DNA from: Sipunculus nudus
Lineage: Eukaryota; Annelida; Sipuncula; Golfingiida; Sipunculidae
Direction: 5' to 3'
Length of the DNA stretch: 64,000 nt
NCBI GenBank assembly: GCA_026874595.1
Contig: CM049320.1
Span: 43,660,714-43,724,713 of the forward strand
Each line of letters starts with the position of its first letter. Within the stretch, counting starts at the first letter, position 1. The notes under the pieces were generated by a model, which did not search any database, was not told where the DNA came from, and saw only the letters and a list, made by a program, of their open reading frames with translations. Shown here in pieces: positions 10,290 through 19,621 of the stretch. The position numbers were made by a program, and so were the translations under genes.

Positions 10290-11755
10290 CATTGCAGATA
10301 CATTTTTCCTATATTTTTACTTGACTCACTTGACAAGTGTTCGTCTAATTACAGTTAAACAAAGTGGTTGGTCCGCAAGGAGACATATACATGTCGTGGG
10401 CATTACGAGCGGCAGCCGAGGTGAGTTGTATGTGTTAAGTTGTAAGCATGACAAAACGAAGATATTATATAATGGGTCATACCTTTAAACAAAAATAACG
10501 TAAATATTTCAATAGTAATTTCATTTGCTAAAGAATGAGATAAAACAAAAAATACAGATGGAAAAATATTTTCTGAAGGTACCACTTTCATATATTAAAT
10601 TATATAATGAAAAATTAAAGGTTAAAATCAGTTGACATGATTGACACCCAAAATTCTTGCATGGGCCGACATCCCCTATAACTTACCAATAATAACCATT
10701 TTTTGTAATGTATTCTATTTATCGTATTTCCATAAACACACGGACAGCATTGAATCTTAATATTAATGACAACCATTAACTTAAAAGCACGGTTAAAAAA
10801 AGGATGTGTGTTTAAACGTTTGTATCCAGTGAATACTTTTGATTTGCAGGGATATAGACTGTGGACGAATGCTCATGGTGAAGATCCTAGGATAAGTGCC
10901 CTGTACACAAACCCTCAGCTGTATTATATTGCTTACAGTCAGGTCAGTACCCTTCAAACCCTGAGCTGTATTAACTTGCTTACAGTCACATTTGGGGGCC
11001 GATCTCAATGTGCATCATGTATAGTAAAGGGGGAGGTATGGGCTCTGCAAGTGCTTTCTAGTTGTATTGAGATTTATTATGATACTGGTTATATATTTCA
11101 ACTTCAGTACTTTTGTCACTCTCAGTCATAATTCCGTAAAAACTAAACAGAAATATAAAAGCACAGTGACCTTGAAAAAATTAACAAAACATGTCAATAA
11201 TGGCACAACTGTTCATACATTCTAGAATCTGTGTGGGGTCTACGCGACTCGAATGCTTATACACACCGTCTACGCCCAGAGTCATTACCCGCTGGACTAC
11301 ACGTGAGTTGTATATAGTACCTATTATGTACCTATGTATCAACTATAGACCTTGATAACCTGAGCAATAATAAGGCATCTCAGGCATTAAAATCGAGGAT
11401 ACAAGTCTTTGTGAACGGGTTACCCTACGCACCCACAACATCCCCTAATGAAGTGAGCTTTTCCTTGTGCCCAGAAACATGGTGCAAACGTCAGATGTTT
11501 ACAGTAAAGTGCGGCAAGGTCTGTTGGAGCACGTGTTAGTCAGATGTGTACCCGTCAATTGTTTACACATTATATATGGTATAGTATTGAGGGAAACTGT
11601 TATTTTTTTTAATATGTTACATTATTCATACCCCTTTGACACTGTTGTTTGACCGCAGGGTGAATGGCGCTATGTCCGCGGACCAAGCCTTCAGGAACGT
11701 GTTCAGCTGCCAGCCGGATGATGCGATGTCCACCATGTTTACCGGCGTCAGCTAA
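382..11755 (+). CDS. M13 (neprilysin/ECE-like) pseudo-peptidase, 5'-partial, 16 exons
   Basis: Exons by GT/AG sites and phase: 382-540, 896-973, 1775-1998, 4259-4435, 5388-5474, 5663-5805, 6005-6098, 6283-6411, 6962-7039, 7390-7455, 8038-8159, 8520-8688, 10355-10420, 10850-10942, 11226-11302, 11659-11755 (stop TAA). Joined they give about 618 codons without a stop. M13 landmarks in order: CSDFYGYTCGNW (first Cys pair), YYKSC, LPAWYRC, FGTTGTMFARLAISGL where active enzymes have the HExxH helix, PQLYYIAYSQNLCGVY, and a C-terminal FSCQPDD. M13 proteins are normally type II membrane ectoenzymes that cleave short peptides. Here the zinc residues are lost, about 60 residues before the zinc helix are missing, and the usual C-terminal Cys-x-x-Trp is absent. 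I infer a non-enzymatic ectodomain (binding or decoy) or a decaying paralogue. Intact phases and splice sites favour a gene that is still expressed. N-glycosylation sequons (NLS, NGS, NDT, NAT) fit an extracellular location. Confidence 0.85.
541..792 (+). repeat. 42-bp tandem repeat duplicating an exon end and its 5' splice site (6 units)
   Basis: Six 42-bp units start at 541, 583, 625, 667, 709 and 751. Each has 11 nt of intron start (GTAGGTCAAAA) plus 31 nt copied from the exon end. The first five are essentially identical; the sixth is diverged (GTTGACC start, TAATGTAG). Candidate donors therefore occur at 541, 583, 625, 667, 709, 751 (GTTGAC) and 793 (GTAGGC). The unit is a multiple of three and stays open, so each skipped donor up to 751 would add 14 residues (RSKIMQQNAQILRG). 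An in-frame TGA follows at 753-755. Confidence 0.95.
974..1774 (+). other. M13 intron 2
   Basis: Donor CAG|GTAAGC and acceptor GTCAG|AT. AT-rich, with no coding or repeat signature that I recognise. Confidence 0.7.
2782..2833. repeat. (AT)n microsatellite
   Basis: About 26 uninterrupted AT dinucleotides in M13 intron 3. Confidence 0.95.
3154..4055 (+). mobile_element. Probable solo LTR of a Ty3/gypsy-like retroelement
   Basis: The block begins TGTCACA and ends TGTGACA (7-bp inverted ends). It has a promoter-like CATATAAAGG near 3687 and a poly(A) signal AATAAA at about 3958, the order expected in an LTR. No clear target duplication flanks these ends. Alternative ends TGTTAAATG (3420) and TCTAACA (4070) would give a 651-bp LTR with a near-match GTTA/GTAA flank. 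No internal retroelement sequence follows, so it would be a solo copy. Confidence 0.45.
4436..5387 (+). other. M13 intron 4
   Basis: Donor AAA|GTAATA (weak at -1) and acceptor TGTAG|GT. I see nothing else in it. Confidence 0.6.
6412..6961 (+). other. M13 intron 8 with AT microsatellite
   Basis: Donor CAA|GTATGT, acceptor TTTCTAG|AC. It contains an (AT)n run at 6618-6670 and a short inverted repeat around 6891-6914 (ACTTCATACA ... TGTATGAAGT). Confidence 0.7.
7456..8037 (+). other. M13 intron 10, where the family's missing segment would be expected
   Basis: In active M13 enzymes roughly 100 residues separate the helix matched by exon 10 from the beta-hairpin matched by exon 11; here only about 40 lie between them. 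I looked in this intron for an overlooked exon. The only candidate after TGCAG (about 7640) stops after 13 codons and has no good donor. The segment appears to be truly absent. Confidence 0.5.
8257..8281 (+). repeat. Intronic echo of the exon 11 end and donor
   Basis: The exon 11 end GCACGATTCAAGTTACAT|GTGAGT (8142-8165) is echoed 115 bp downstream as GCACATATCCAAATTACCTG ending in GTAAGT, about 19 of 24 positions matching. The downstream GTAAGT is a stronger consensus donor than the real GTGAGT, but reading on to it meets a TGA immediately (8161-8163). Confidence 0.5.
8520..8688 (+). CDS. M13 exon 12: zinc-helix exon lacking HExxH
   Basis: Phase-matched exon encoding FGTTGTMFARLAISGL. It aligns with the family's 'YGGIG...GHE.THGF' block through the conserved aromatic-Gly, the second Gly and the final Gly-hydrophobic. 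The three catalytic positions read Arg, Leu and Ser instead of His, Glu and His. The rest of the exon (QYSQRFDRYIISNFGANAT) matches the helix and N-glycosylated loop that follow in M13 proteins. Confidence 0.8.
9174..9852. mobile_element. LTR-like segment bounded by TGTGACA / TGTCACA
   Basis: The ends form an inverted repeat (TGTGACACA against TGTGACATA). Internally there is CTATTTAAAAC near 9520 and a duplicated block with ACAATAAAAGAGACAT (about 9802 and 9829), which could be TATA and poly(A) signals of a + strand LTR. No target duplication is visible. It is GC-richer than the surrounding intron. It could also be a DNA-transposon remnant. Confidence 0.3.
10107..10289. repeat. CT-rich and (AT)n microsatellites
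   Basis: A CTCT-rich stretch passes into (AT)n at 10136-10188, and a second (AT)n lies at 10243-10289. Both sit about 65-220 bp upstream of exon 13. Confidence 0.9.
10355..10420 (+). CDS. M13 exon 13: former GENxAD exon
   Basis: A 22-codon exon, LNKVVGPQGDIYMSWALRAAAE in two parts around GPQGD. In active M13 proteins this place carries Gly-Glu-Asn-Ile-Ala-Asp, whose Glu is the third zinc ligand. Anchored on the Gly, the Glu position is Pro and the Asp position is Ile. This independently supports loss of metal binding. Confidence 0.7.
10908..11001 (+). repeat. 47-bp duplication of the exon 14 end
   Basis: CAAACCCTCAGCTGTATTA (from 10908, inside exon 14) recurs as CAAACCCTGAGCTGTATTA from 10955 in the intron, both followed by TTGCTTACAGTCA. 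The first copy carries the functional donor CAG|GTCAGT at 10943; the matching place in the second copy is CACATTT, so the duplicated donor is dead. Confidence 0.85.
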
Positions 11756-13002
11756 ATGTGTTCACCGTCACCAGGACATCATCGGTACAACGGCCGTAAC
11801 CTGTTTCCTGGATGTAAACTGCTGCCGCACAATGTAAATTGTTTATAATTTGCTTTGATGAGAAGATTGGAGGATGAAGTGACCGGCAAATATTTGGCAT
11901 CTATAGGTCTAAGTCAGATTCGTGAGACATTTAGACATGTACCGGGTTACAAACACGGAGTATACAAACACCCGCACGGATAGATAAACAACCCAGCGAG
12001 AACAGCGATATCAAAGGCTAGCTCCGTGTTTACTGTTACATCACAAAACTCTCTAATATCCGAGAAATGATGAATTTCAGAGGAAACATACCAGAAGTGA
12101 TATCTTGTAAAGTATTTAACATTTATTGATGGCTGGTTCTCTGCTGGGTACATTGAATACACCAAGCTGTAACGTGTGTCTGTGTGTTCGTGGATGTTAT
12201 ATAATATTTGTAAAGACATCAGCTCAGTATCTTATATCAAAGACATGTACGTATACATTGTGAAAATAATTCCATTAGACTAAGAGTAACAGTAACCCTG
12301 TCACTCAGAGTAACAGTAACCATCATACTCAGAGTAACAGTAACCCTGATACTCGTCATGTGATATCTCATCATCACTTTAAGATAATTTAAAGCATAAT
12401 TTCAGTATTAGGTATTTGTCAATCTAGACATGTAGTTTGACAAACGTCAGGGGACCAAGAATGCAATTTATCACATGATCCCGAATGTTTCCTTTAAATT
12501 TTAGCAGCGCTTGAATCCCTGTTGGTACAAATATTGTTTAAACCGTTTTTAATCAGCTATATAAACAATTCCCTACTCCTTTTAAGTGCTAAACCAGTGA
12601 ATAATGCTTGTAGGTGACTTGTTTATATAAAATTTCAAGGCCGGCATCTTCAGTTGCATCCCTTAATTGGTGGATCAGCACAGAATTCCTTGTCATCTTG
12701 TGATTGACTGTGTTACCAACAGAAATACAAGCGCCTGTGGTGAATTATGCAACTGCAAGTCCAGTATTGTGTAGAGCGAGGCTATTTAGTAGGTATGGTG
12801 GTTTATGGAAACACCAGAAAAAATGACCCATTTAATTTCCCCTTCCTCTTATTAATTGTTTGCTATGATATAAAAGCTATGTTCATTTTGGCTTACAGAA
12901 AGTCAAATGTAGGTAGCACCACCTGAGGCATAAAATCATATTACAGTCACGCTGTCGACTCCGTTTATATTCTTTTCATTTTGTTCCAATTCCTTGAAGG
13001 AT
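11756..13002. other. 3' UTR/flank of the M13 gene and intergenic DNA
   Basis: Begins after the TAA at 11753-11755. No convincing AATAAA lies within the first few hundred bases. It contains a three-unit 24-bp repeat (12284-12355). No gene was recognised. Confidence 0.5.
12284..12355. repeat. 24-bp tandem repeat, 3 units
   Basis: GAGTAACAGTAACCCTG-type unit repeated three times with a few substitutions. Confidence 0.9.
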
Positions 13003-13131
13003 TGTAATGAATGATGACTTGTTAACCGTAAGGTGCTGCCCCCTCTACGAAGAGATGTATACTAAGAAATAAAGGTTTTCCCAGAATGCACTTGGGACAG
13101 CACATTGCTGCGTCACGACTTGTTCATTACA
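13003..13131 (+). mobile_element. Short (129-bp) LTR of an LTR retrotransposon
   Basis: Starts TGTAATGAA and ends TTCATTACA, a perfect 9-bp inverted terminal repeat with TG...CA ends. It contains AAATAAAGG (about 13066) as a poly(A) signal and is followed directly by a primer-binding site. Only this LTR and a little leader were found. A matching second LTR was not seen in the window, so the copy is truncated or heavily decayed. Confidence 0.8.
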
Positions 13132-13147
13132 TGGTGTCAGAAGTGGG
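13132..13147 (+). other. Retrotransposon primer-binding site complementary to tRNA-Leu
   Basis: TGGTGTCAGAAGTGGG is the reverse complement of the 3' end of animal tRNA-Leu including CCA (CCCACTTCTGACACCA). It begins exactly after the LTR end CA, as expected for a minus-strand primer site. Confidence 0.8.
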
Positions 13148-14420
13148 TGAATTGGTGAAAGCCAAAATATTGATATTTTGGATTGAAAAGGAAATGACCA
13201 TTTCAGTTTGAATAAAGTGGGTCAACATTGGCGGTGCCACCAAAATCTGCACATATATCACATGAACAACAGGTCTACTAAATATTCATATTGATCACTG
13301 CAGCGATGGTTGAGATATTTAGTAACTGGCGGCGGATGCTGCACGTCGCATCGGTTCACAAAATCACTACAAATAGTCCAGCGCCATCTGTCTAACTAGG
13401 AAAGTGTCACATCAGTGATACCCAAATTTGTCCAAACTTTGGCAAGGACCCTTTTTTCACCTCACAATGAGTACGCTACCACAGGTAGTGCCATCTGGAG
13501 GCAAAACCACACAGCAATGAAATGATTAAACATGTTTGAAACTTTGTAAAGACTGGACATCTGTTTATGAAATAAAAGGTAAAAGATTTGGCACCATATA
13601 TGCAAACATGTGAAATCAGAAAATTTCGTGATCAGCAAAATTCTAAGTCCTGTGGAAACATCAGTCTGGAAAAAAATTGTACCCAATAAACTATTCACTA
13701 AATTCCCTTGTTCCAAGTAATCCTGGCTTATGATTCGAAAGAAAGTGAAAAACGCCATTTTAATCGCAGAAAATCGCTAAACAGAGGTGGCGCCATGTGG
13801 AGGTTATAATATATGTCAGTCATGTGCCGAGAAGTCTATAATTTTTGGTTGGTTGGTGTGCAGTGGACCTGGGAGGACACCCAGAAGAAGCTCCCTCAGA
13901 TTAAAAAAGACAGATACTGTAATATTTCAAACTGAAGGAAATATAAAGTTATCATAGTCGCATTGGGAATGTATTTTGGCAAATTCTACATAATTATTTA
14001 AATATTTGGCAAATTGTAAAATTCAAAGAAATGAATAGATCAATAGCCTGGATGAATAGGTTCCATTTGGTGAGTATCTGAACACACCTCTGACCCCAGC
14101 ACATGAGCACCTAATGAATAGTGCTCACACACGTGTCTGTACGGGTGTAATTTGAGCACTGGCCAAATTGCAAACAAAAACACCGGCCAACTATTTAGCA
14201 CAGGGTATATTATTGGGACAGCAAAGTCTTAGATATTAATGTTTTAAACATTTTTTTCTTTAGCCTTCATCTTGCTTGTGTTGATAAAATCATGATATTT
14301 TGGGAAATAAGACTCATGTGTCAGAGGAAGAAGATTAAGGTCAGAGCTGTCAAGCACATCATCAGTCTTTAGATACTTCTTTTAAGACAAAGTGTTCTTT
14401 ATCATAATCCTTTTACAGAA
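13148..14420. other. Unassigned repeat-rich DNA after the LTR/PBS
   Basis: No gag-like reading frame is visible. Palindrome-type motifs of the core repeats (GGCGGTGCCACC near 13229, GAGGTGGCGCCATG near 13786) suggest decayed copies of the non-autonomous elements described elsewhere. Confidence 0.4.
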
Positions 14421-14711
14421 ATGAACAAAATGTCTGAAACCCCCATTAGTGAAAAGGGGTTAAAGGACATGTTTGAAGTCCTAAAACTTGAACTGACAAG
14501 TGAATTCAAAACTCAGCTAAATTTCTATATGGACAAAATGAAAGCTGGAGTTTTTGAATTGGAGAGTAGACATGAAGCATTAGAGGAAAAGGTATGCCTG
14601 CTGGAACAGGAAAATGCTTATTTGGAAAAAGATTGGGAGCAAATAAAATGTGAAGCCCAGCAAGCACTTAAAAGGGCAATCAATAATGAAAAATATTGTT
14701 GTGGTTGTTGA
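14421..14711 (+). CDS. Hypothetical coiled-coil ORF (96 aa)
   Basis: Starts MNKMSETPISEKGLKD and continues as a charged helix with heptad-like spacing (LESRHEALEEKVCLLEQENA), then ends KYCCGC. The composition is like the coiled-coil part of LINE ORF1 or a transposon-borne protein. No catalytic or nucleic-acid-binding motif is visible and it ends shortly before other repeats. It may be an unrecognised exon or a mobile-element fragment. Confidence 0.3.
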   Translation: MNKMSETPISEKGLKDMFEVLKLELTSEFKTQLNFYMDKMKAGVFELESRHEALEEKVCLLEQENAYLEKDWEQIKCEAQQALKRAINNEKYCCGC

Positions 14712-15012
14712 GCTTTATTTCCGCGAAAATGACGATTACACCAGACAATATACATGCATGCATTGGTTTAAGTTTAATGATGATATATAGAGTGAACAAA
14801 TCGATAACACCAGCGCCACCTCAGAATGCAGGTTGTGTTAGCTGCTTGAGCATATCAATGACAGGAGAACATGAATATATAAATAAACAAACACTAGATT
14901 CATATCTGAAGCCAATCCGCCTACTCTGGTACAGTTTTGCCAAAGAAATATGGAAGTAAATCCTGATCAGATAAGTTATTCAAAAATATAGGCTGGATTA
15001 TTAAACTCGGCT

Positions 15013-15345
15013 AATTTTTTTTTCAGACCTTCACATGAAGCATTGGTCTGTTAACAGGGCACAAATCGTAACTGTTGGACCTAGAGTCTTCTAATTTGAC
15101 ATTCAGGGAGGTCCATGAATAGTCTCTTTGGAATACTGACCTATATGACCTATATTTGACCTATATTCTCCAAGTTCCGGGGTGTTTGAGCACCACAGAA
15201 ATAATGTAAAATACATAAAAATCCCTCAGGAACAGAAAAATGAAATTAGGTCACTGTAACCTATATTCTCCAAATTACAGTGCCTATTCAAGTACCCCAG
15301 AAATAGTACAAAATACACACAAATTACCAGATTCCTCAGGAACGG
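15013..15345 (-). mobile_element. Family C core-repeat fragment (reverse orientation)
   Basis: Read on the - strand this matches the ~330-bp core repeat of 57218-60750: a fragment ending in CCTTCACATGAAG / TTAACAGGGCACAAATCGTA on the + strand, followed by the 'gaccta...aggtcactgtaacc' block. No complete element ends are present. Confidence 0.6.
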
Positions 15346-15437
15346 CTGGATGGCTTATTATTATATTTGGTTCGCATATGGTTCTTGATGAACTTAAAGC
15401 TAATATGCATGAAGGATGATACCACCTAAATTAACTT

Positions 15438-16903
15438 AACTAGACATTTCTTGGCACCGCTGGTGCCATAGTATCGCCAGACAAATGAGGTTTTGTGGTA
15501 TTTTGTTGATATAATGTGATGTATTTGTATTTTAGCAATGAATGTGAGAAACATTTGTACAAAATATAGGAATATTTAAAGTGAAGGCAATTGTTATGTA
15601 AAAGGTTATGTATAAATAGAAGTATATATTTAATGATGTATTGAGTTGTATATGTTTGTTTGGAGTAACTTGTTTGAGAATAATATAGAGTAAAGCAGAA
15701 AGAAAGAGAAAGAGATGGATAGACAGGATTTCAGAGAGATGGAGAGATATGATAATGGTTAGTGTAAGTGTGTAACAGATGGTGATTTTTACCATATATG
15801 GCAATATTTAAAGTCAAGTCCACTCTCATATGCAAGGTCAGGACCCAAATTTAAATATATCTCATCCCATAATCCAAATCTATGTATATGCATAATATAA
15901 AAGAAATCTGTCCATTAGTTTTTTACTTATAATGCTCACAGTGCTGTCAAGTGGCCCTTTTTAAGATATTCATGATTTTATGTTTTTCACCAAATATGGG
16001 AATATTCAAGGTCAAGGTCACTCTCATAGTCACCGTCATGACCCCAAATCAATAAACTGCATTCCAAAATATCCAACATTTGAAAAAAAAATTAAATTTA
16101 AAAAAAAATAATTTAAATTAAATTAAATTTTAAAATTAAATTTAAAATTAAATATACCTCATTCCATAAACCATATCTATATACATGCATAACATGAAAG
16201 AAATCTGTCCATTACTGTTTGACTTATATGCTCACAGTATATACTGTCAAGTGGCAATGATGGGGTATTCAAAGGCGCAAAAAAATAAGAAAAGGACAAC
16301 AGGTGGCGCCACCTATCTTCTGCAAAAGACAAAACTATCCAAGATCTTCCGTCAACTTGATTTTTGGACCAATCCATGCATCCCTTTTTAAGATATTCAT
16401 GATTTTATGTGATTTTCACCATATATGGTAATATTCAAGGTCAAAGCCTCTCTCAAAGGAAAGGTCATGACCCCAATTTTAATATACATCATCCAATAAC
16501 CCATACCTATGTACATGCATAATATTAAAGAAATCTGTCAAACAGTTTTTGACTTGTGATGCTAAAAGTACTGTCAAGTGGCAACGATGGGGGTATTAAA
16601 CGGCACAAAAACAAGAAAAGGATACTAGGTGGCACCACCAGTTTCCGGTACATGACATCACTATCCAAGATCTTAGTCCAACTTGATTTTTGGATAAATC
16701 CATGAAAGATTTCTTGAGATATTTAAGAATTCGTGTGATTTTCCCCAAAAATGGATTTATTCAAGGTCAAGGTCACTCTCCTAGTTGAGGTCATGACCCC
16801 ATTTTAAATAGGCTTCGTCCTCTCACCTATATCTATAAATGTGTCAAGTTTGAAAAAGATCCTTGAAATATTTTTTTAGTTATTGTGTCCAAAAGAAATC
16901 TCT

Positions 16904-16937
<34 letters not shown>

Positions 16938-16990
16938 AACCGTGCCTAAACCATAGTATCTCCAGACTATGTCTGGCGATACAATTAGTT
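15438..16990 (+). mobile_element. Helentron-like non-autonomous element, family A copy 1
   Basis: The 5' end AACTAGACATTTCTT is followed by a hairpin GGCACC-GCT-GGTGCC and GTATCGCCAGAC (15471-15482). The 3' end is a hairpin (GTATCTCCAGAC, TAT, GTCTGGCGATAC at 16956-16982) followed by AATTA. The last hairpin arm is the exact reverse complement of the 5' motif. Between them lie core repeats of about 300 bp with AAGGTCAAGGTCA motifs, a GGTGGCGCCACC palindrome (16302-16313) and a (CGG)n run. No coding capacity. End structure and core repeats resemble Helentron-associated/'pearl'-type elements known from bivalves; the class assignment is inference. Confidence 0.75.
16902..16936. repeat. (CGG)n run
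   Basis: About 11 CGG triplets in the 3' part of family A copy 1. Copy 2 has only a few (about 53999-54009), so the run expanded in this copy. Confidence 0.95.
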
Positions 16991-17707
16991 GCTTGTACAA
17001 GGACATATTATCATGATGTCAGTCGGATGAACGTCATGACCCATGGGTCATTTGTTTTTTAGTTTCTAACGATATACATGCATATTTTCAATCTGCTGAT
17101 ACATCTGTTCTGTGGACACAGATCATTCAGCCATAACAAGGCAAAATAGTAGTCACACAAGAAAGTTAATATGGATCAAGTCTATGGAAATTTAATAATT
17201 CTTTATTAAAATATGGAAAGCTGGATTATCAAATATAGACCGAGTTACTTGTTGGGAGTATATAAATTATAAGGTAAGGAAACAGCTTTTAATTTTTTAA
17301 ATGATCAAAACACGGAAGAGAAAGTATAATAGACAGATAAAAAAAACTTGCTCAACTGGCTAATACGGTCTAAATGGCCGAAACTGCAAGTATAAAAGGG
17401 CGATCCGTCTCGAAACACTGTTGTTCACAAGAACGGGTTCGGCTCTCGAATGATATGGCTGGGTCTCCGCTGCTGGGATCGGTAGAGGGAATGTGGGTTG
17501 CTTCTGCCTTTGCGGATGTGGATGCTGTAGCTTTCCTACAAGATCACTGGTCCGGGATGAACGGTGGCGGTCTCTCGCGGCTCTCTGCTTGGCTTGGTGT
17601 GGCATCGCGTCTGTTGGCTCTGAGAACATGCTCAGGGAGCGCGCAGGGCTGAGGTCTTGACCACAACCACCTGTAGCTGCTCGATGAGCGAAAACGTCCT
17701 CAGTCAG
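16991..17707. other. Unassigned DNA with a GC-richer block
   Basis: 17370-17690 is clearly richer in GC than its neighbours and has overlapping open frames on both strands (90-odd codons each). I see no motif in either. CCCATGGGTCATTTG near 17040 resembles the family C 5' palindrome. Confidence 0.4.
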
Positions 17708-18292
17708 TCAGATTCTTGAGAAAAACTTAATGAGCTCGAAAGTAAATTATCTAAAAAGGAAAGGAAGAAAGAATTTTGAAAGAATATCAAGAAACTAAAG
17801 AAAAATTAAAAAAAAAACTACTTTAACCTTGTAACAGAATAGTTAATTATCAGGTCACAAGCTCAGTGGACAGAATATGGGGAAAGAAACTCTTCTTATT
17901 TCTTGAGATTTGAGAAAAAAGGTTACTTATTGGGACAAAGAAGAAGTGTCTCCAGATAAAATTCTCACCCAATAAAGAGCATTTTATAAAAAAAATTCAC
18001 CAGATCAATAATAGCTCAAATGATGAATGTGAAAATTTTTTACATAATATAGATGTTCCGAAATTATCAGAGGAACATATTTTATTTTGTGAAGGTCTGA
18101 TATCATTCAATGAAGCATTCCATGAGCTGAAAACAATCTCTAGGGAATGATAAATTGGGTAAAGAATTCTATGAATATTTCTTTCCTGATCTAGGTAAGG
18201 ATTTAGTAGAATGTTTGAAATATAATTATTATATATTACAACAAACCCCGAATAAAAACAACGTTAATTGAGAAACCTGGGAAAGACGATTT
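17708..18292 (+). pseudogene. LINE (L1-like) ORF2 fragment, frameshifted
   Basis: With frame changes the + strand reads the linker/RT start of an L1-type ORF2: a charged ERKKILKEYQETKEKLK helix, the WTEYGERNSSYFLRFEKR block, DVPKLSEEHILFCEGLIS, and a LIEKPGKDD-type segment at the end. Endonuclease and the catalytic RT domain are missing. The fragment stops at 18292, where a family C element in reverse orientation begins within a T run, so that insertion cut it. Confidence 0.75.
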
Positions 18293-19150
18293 TTTGTTCA
18301 GCTGACTGAAAGTCATCTGAGAATTAGCGATCACTCTTCGTCCGTCGTCTGTTCTTCCGTCGTAACGTCCGGTCGTCCGTTAACAAGGCACAAATTGTAA
18401 CCGCTGGGCCTAGGAGCTTTTGACTGAACACTCATATACTTCCATGAAAGATCTCTTTTGAAACCTGGAATTAGGTCACTGTGACCCTTATTCTTCGAGC
18501 TATTGGGCTAGAAAATACCACCCCCTCCCCCCACCCCCAGGAATAATTAAGAATTTGATACAAAAACTCCAGTATCTGAATAACTAATGATTTATTGCCA
18601 TGATTCTTTGCATGCTCTTTGATCCTGGGCGTGTTTCAACAGCTTAAGACTTGTGGCGCCACTGTATTTCTCGAATTTTCCGTCTTCTTTCTCTCTATTT
18701 TTGAGACCTTCACATGAAGTGGTCGTCCGTTTACAAGACACATATCTTAACCGTTGGACATAGAATCTTCTTTGTTGTCATCCAGGGAGGTCCATTAAGA
18801 ATCTCCTTGGAAACCTGAAATTAGGGCTCTGTTACCCAACCTCTGAGCTATGAGGCTCGTAAGTAGCCCCCAGAATAATTAAAAATTTGATACAAAAGCT
18901 CCAGTATCTTTATTACTAATCCATTGGTCGCACTGATTTTTTCAATGCTTATTGATCATGGAGTGTTTTATCAGCCACTATTTTTTCACATTTTTACGAA
19001 TTTATTTTTCTCCTCTATTTTTAAGACCTTCAAATGATGCAATCGTCCGTCAACAGGGCACAAATTTGCATTTTGAATACTTGTTAGCTAGCCGCCGACG
19101 GCGACGCATCAGGTTTCAGGTTTCTATAGCGTCGCCGGCCCACCACAGGG
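18293..19150 (-). mobile_element. Family C element, reverse orientation
   Basis: On the + strand it opens GTTCAGCTGACTGAAAGTC then ATCTGAG...GCGATCACTC, the reverse complement of the family C 3' end at 60711-60750. Two diverged core repeats follow, each with the 'gtccgttaacaaggcacaaa' junction. It interrupts the LINE fragment at its left edge. The right end is ill-defined near a GC-rich stretch at about 19090-19140. Confidence 0.7.
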
Positions 19151-19621
19151 TATTATAGTATTACATTATAGCATGGTGTTATAGCACGATACGAATTGTT
19201 ACTCTTAGAATAGGTATTGTAAATATGAAAATAATTCTTATGGTTGTAACATATCAATGTTCATATTATGTTGTATGCTGAAAGACCTGTACTAAAAATA
19301 ACCATTCTGGAAAGCATGAAGTACCTGTAACATCAACAACTAATTTATTTGTCCTGAGTGAACTGGAGCATTAACAGCTCGGCAGAAATCTTGGATTCGG
19401 CGGCAGTCCTGTATAATGCTTTAGGCCTGCTCGTGTACTATTATGTTCACGTTTTCATTTCCTTGGCGCGAAATAGTGCTGAGAATGGAACATACAAATA
19501 GACGTAGGCCTACTGAATTTATCAATGGATATTTCATAAATCTCACACTTGTGTATGGAGTGTAATAATCACAGTTTACTGCAGAGGAAGTCTATTGACT
19601 CAACATTGTGCCAGTCACTAA

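Larger units (their letters stand above)
8689..10354 (+). other. M13 intron 12 with LTR-like block and AT microsatellites
   Basis: Donor ACG|GTAAGT, acceptor TTACAG|TT. It holds an LTR-like segment (9174-9852), a CT-rich run (about 10100-10134) and (AT)n runs. No further exon was recognised. Confidence 0.7.

Noticed and set aside
13003-14711. LTR at 13003 plus coiled-coil ORF at 14421 as one intact retroelement
   Set aside because: The 1.3 kb between them has no gag-like frame and contains core-repeat palindromes of other families; no 3' LTR was found. The two are left separate.
17360-17652. Two overlapping ~90-codon ORFs on opposite strands in a GC-richer block
   Set aside because: No motif, no splice or promoter context, and both strands are open simply because the block has few stop codons. 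Kept only as an unassigned region.
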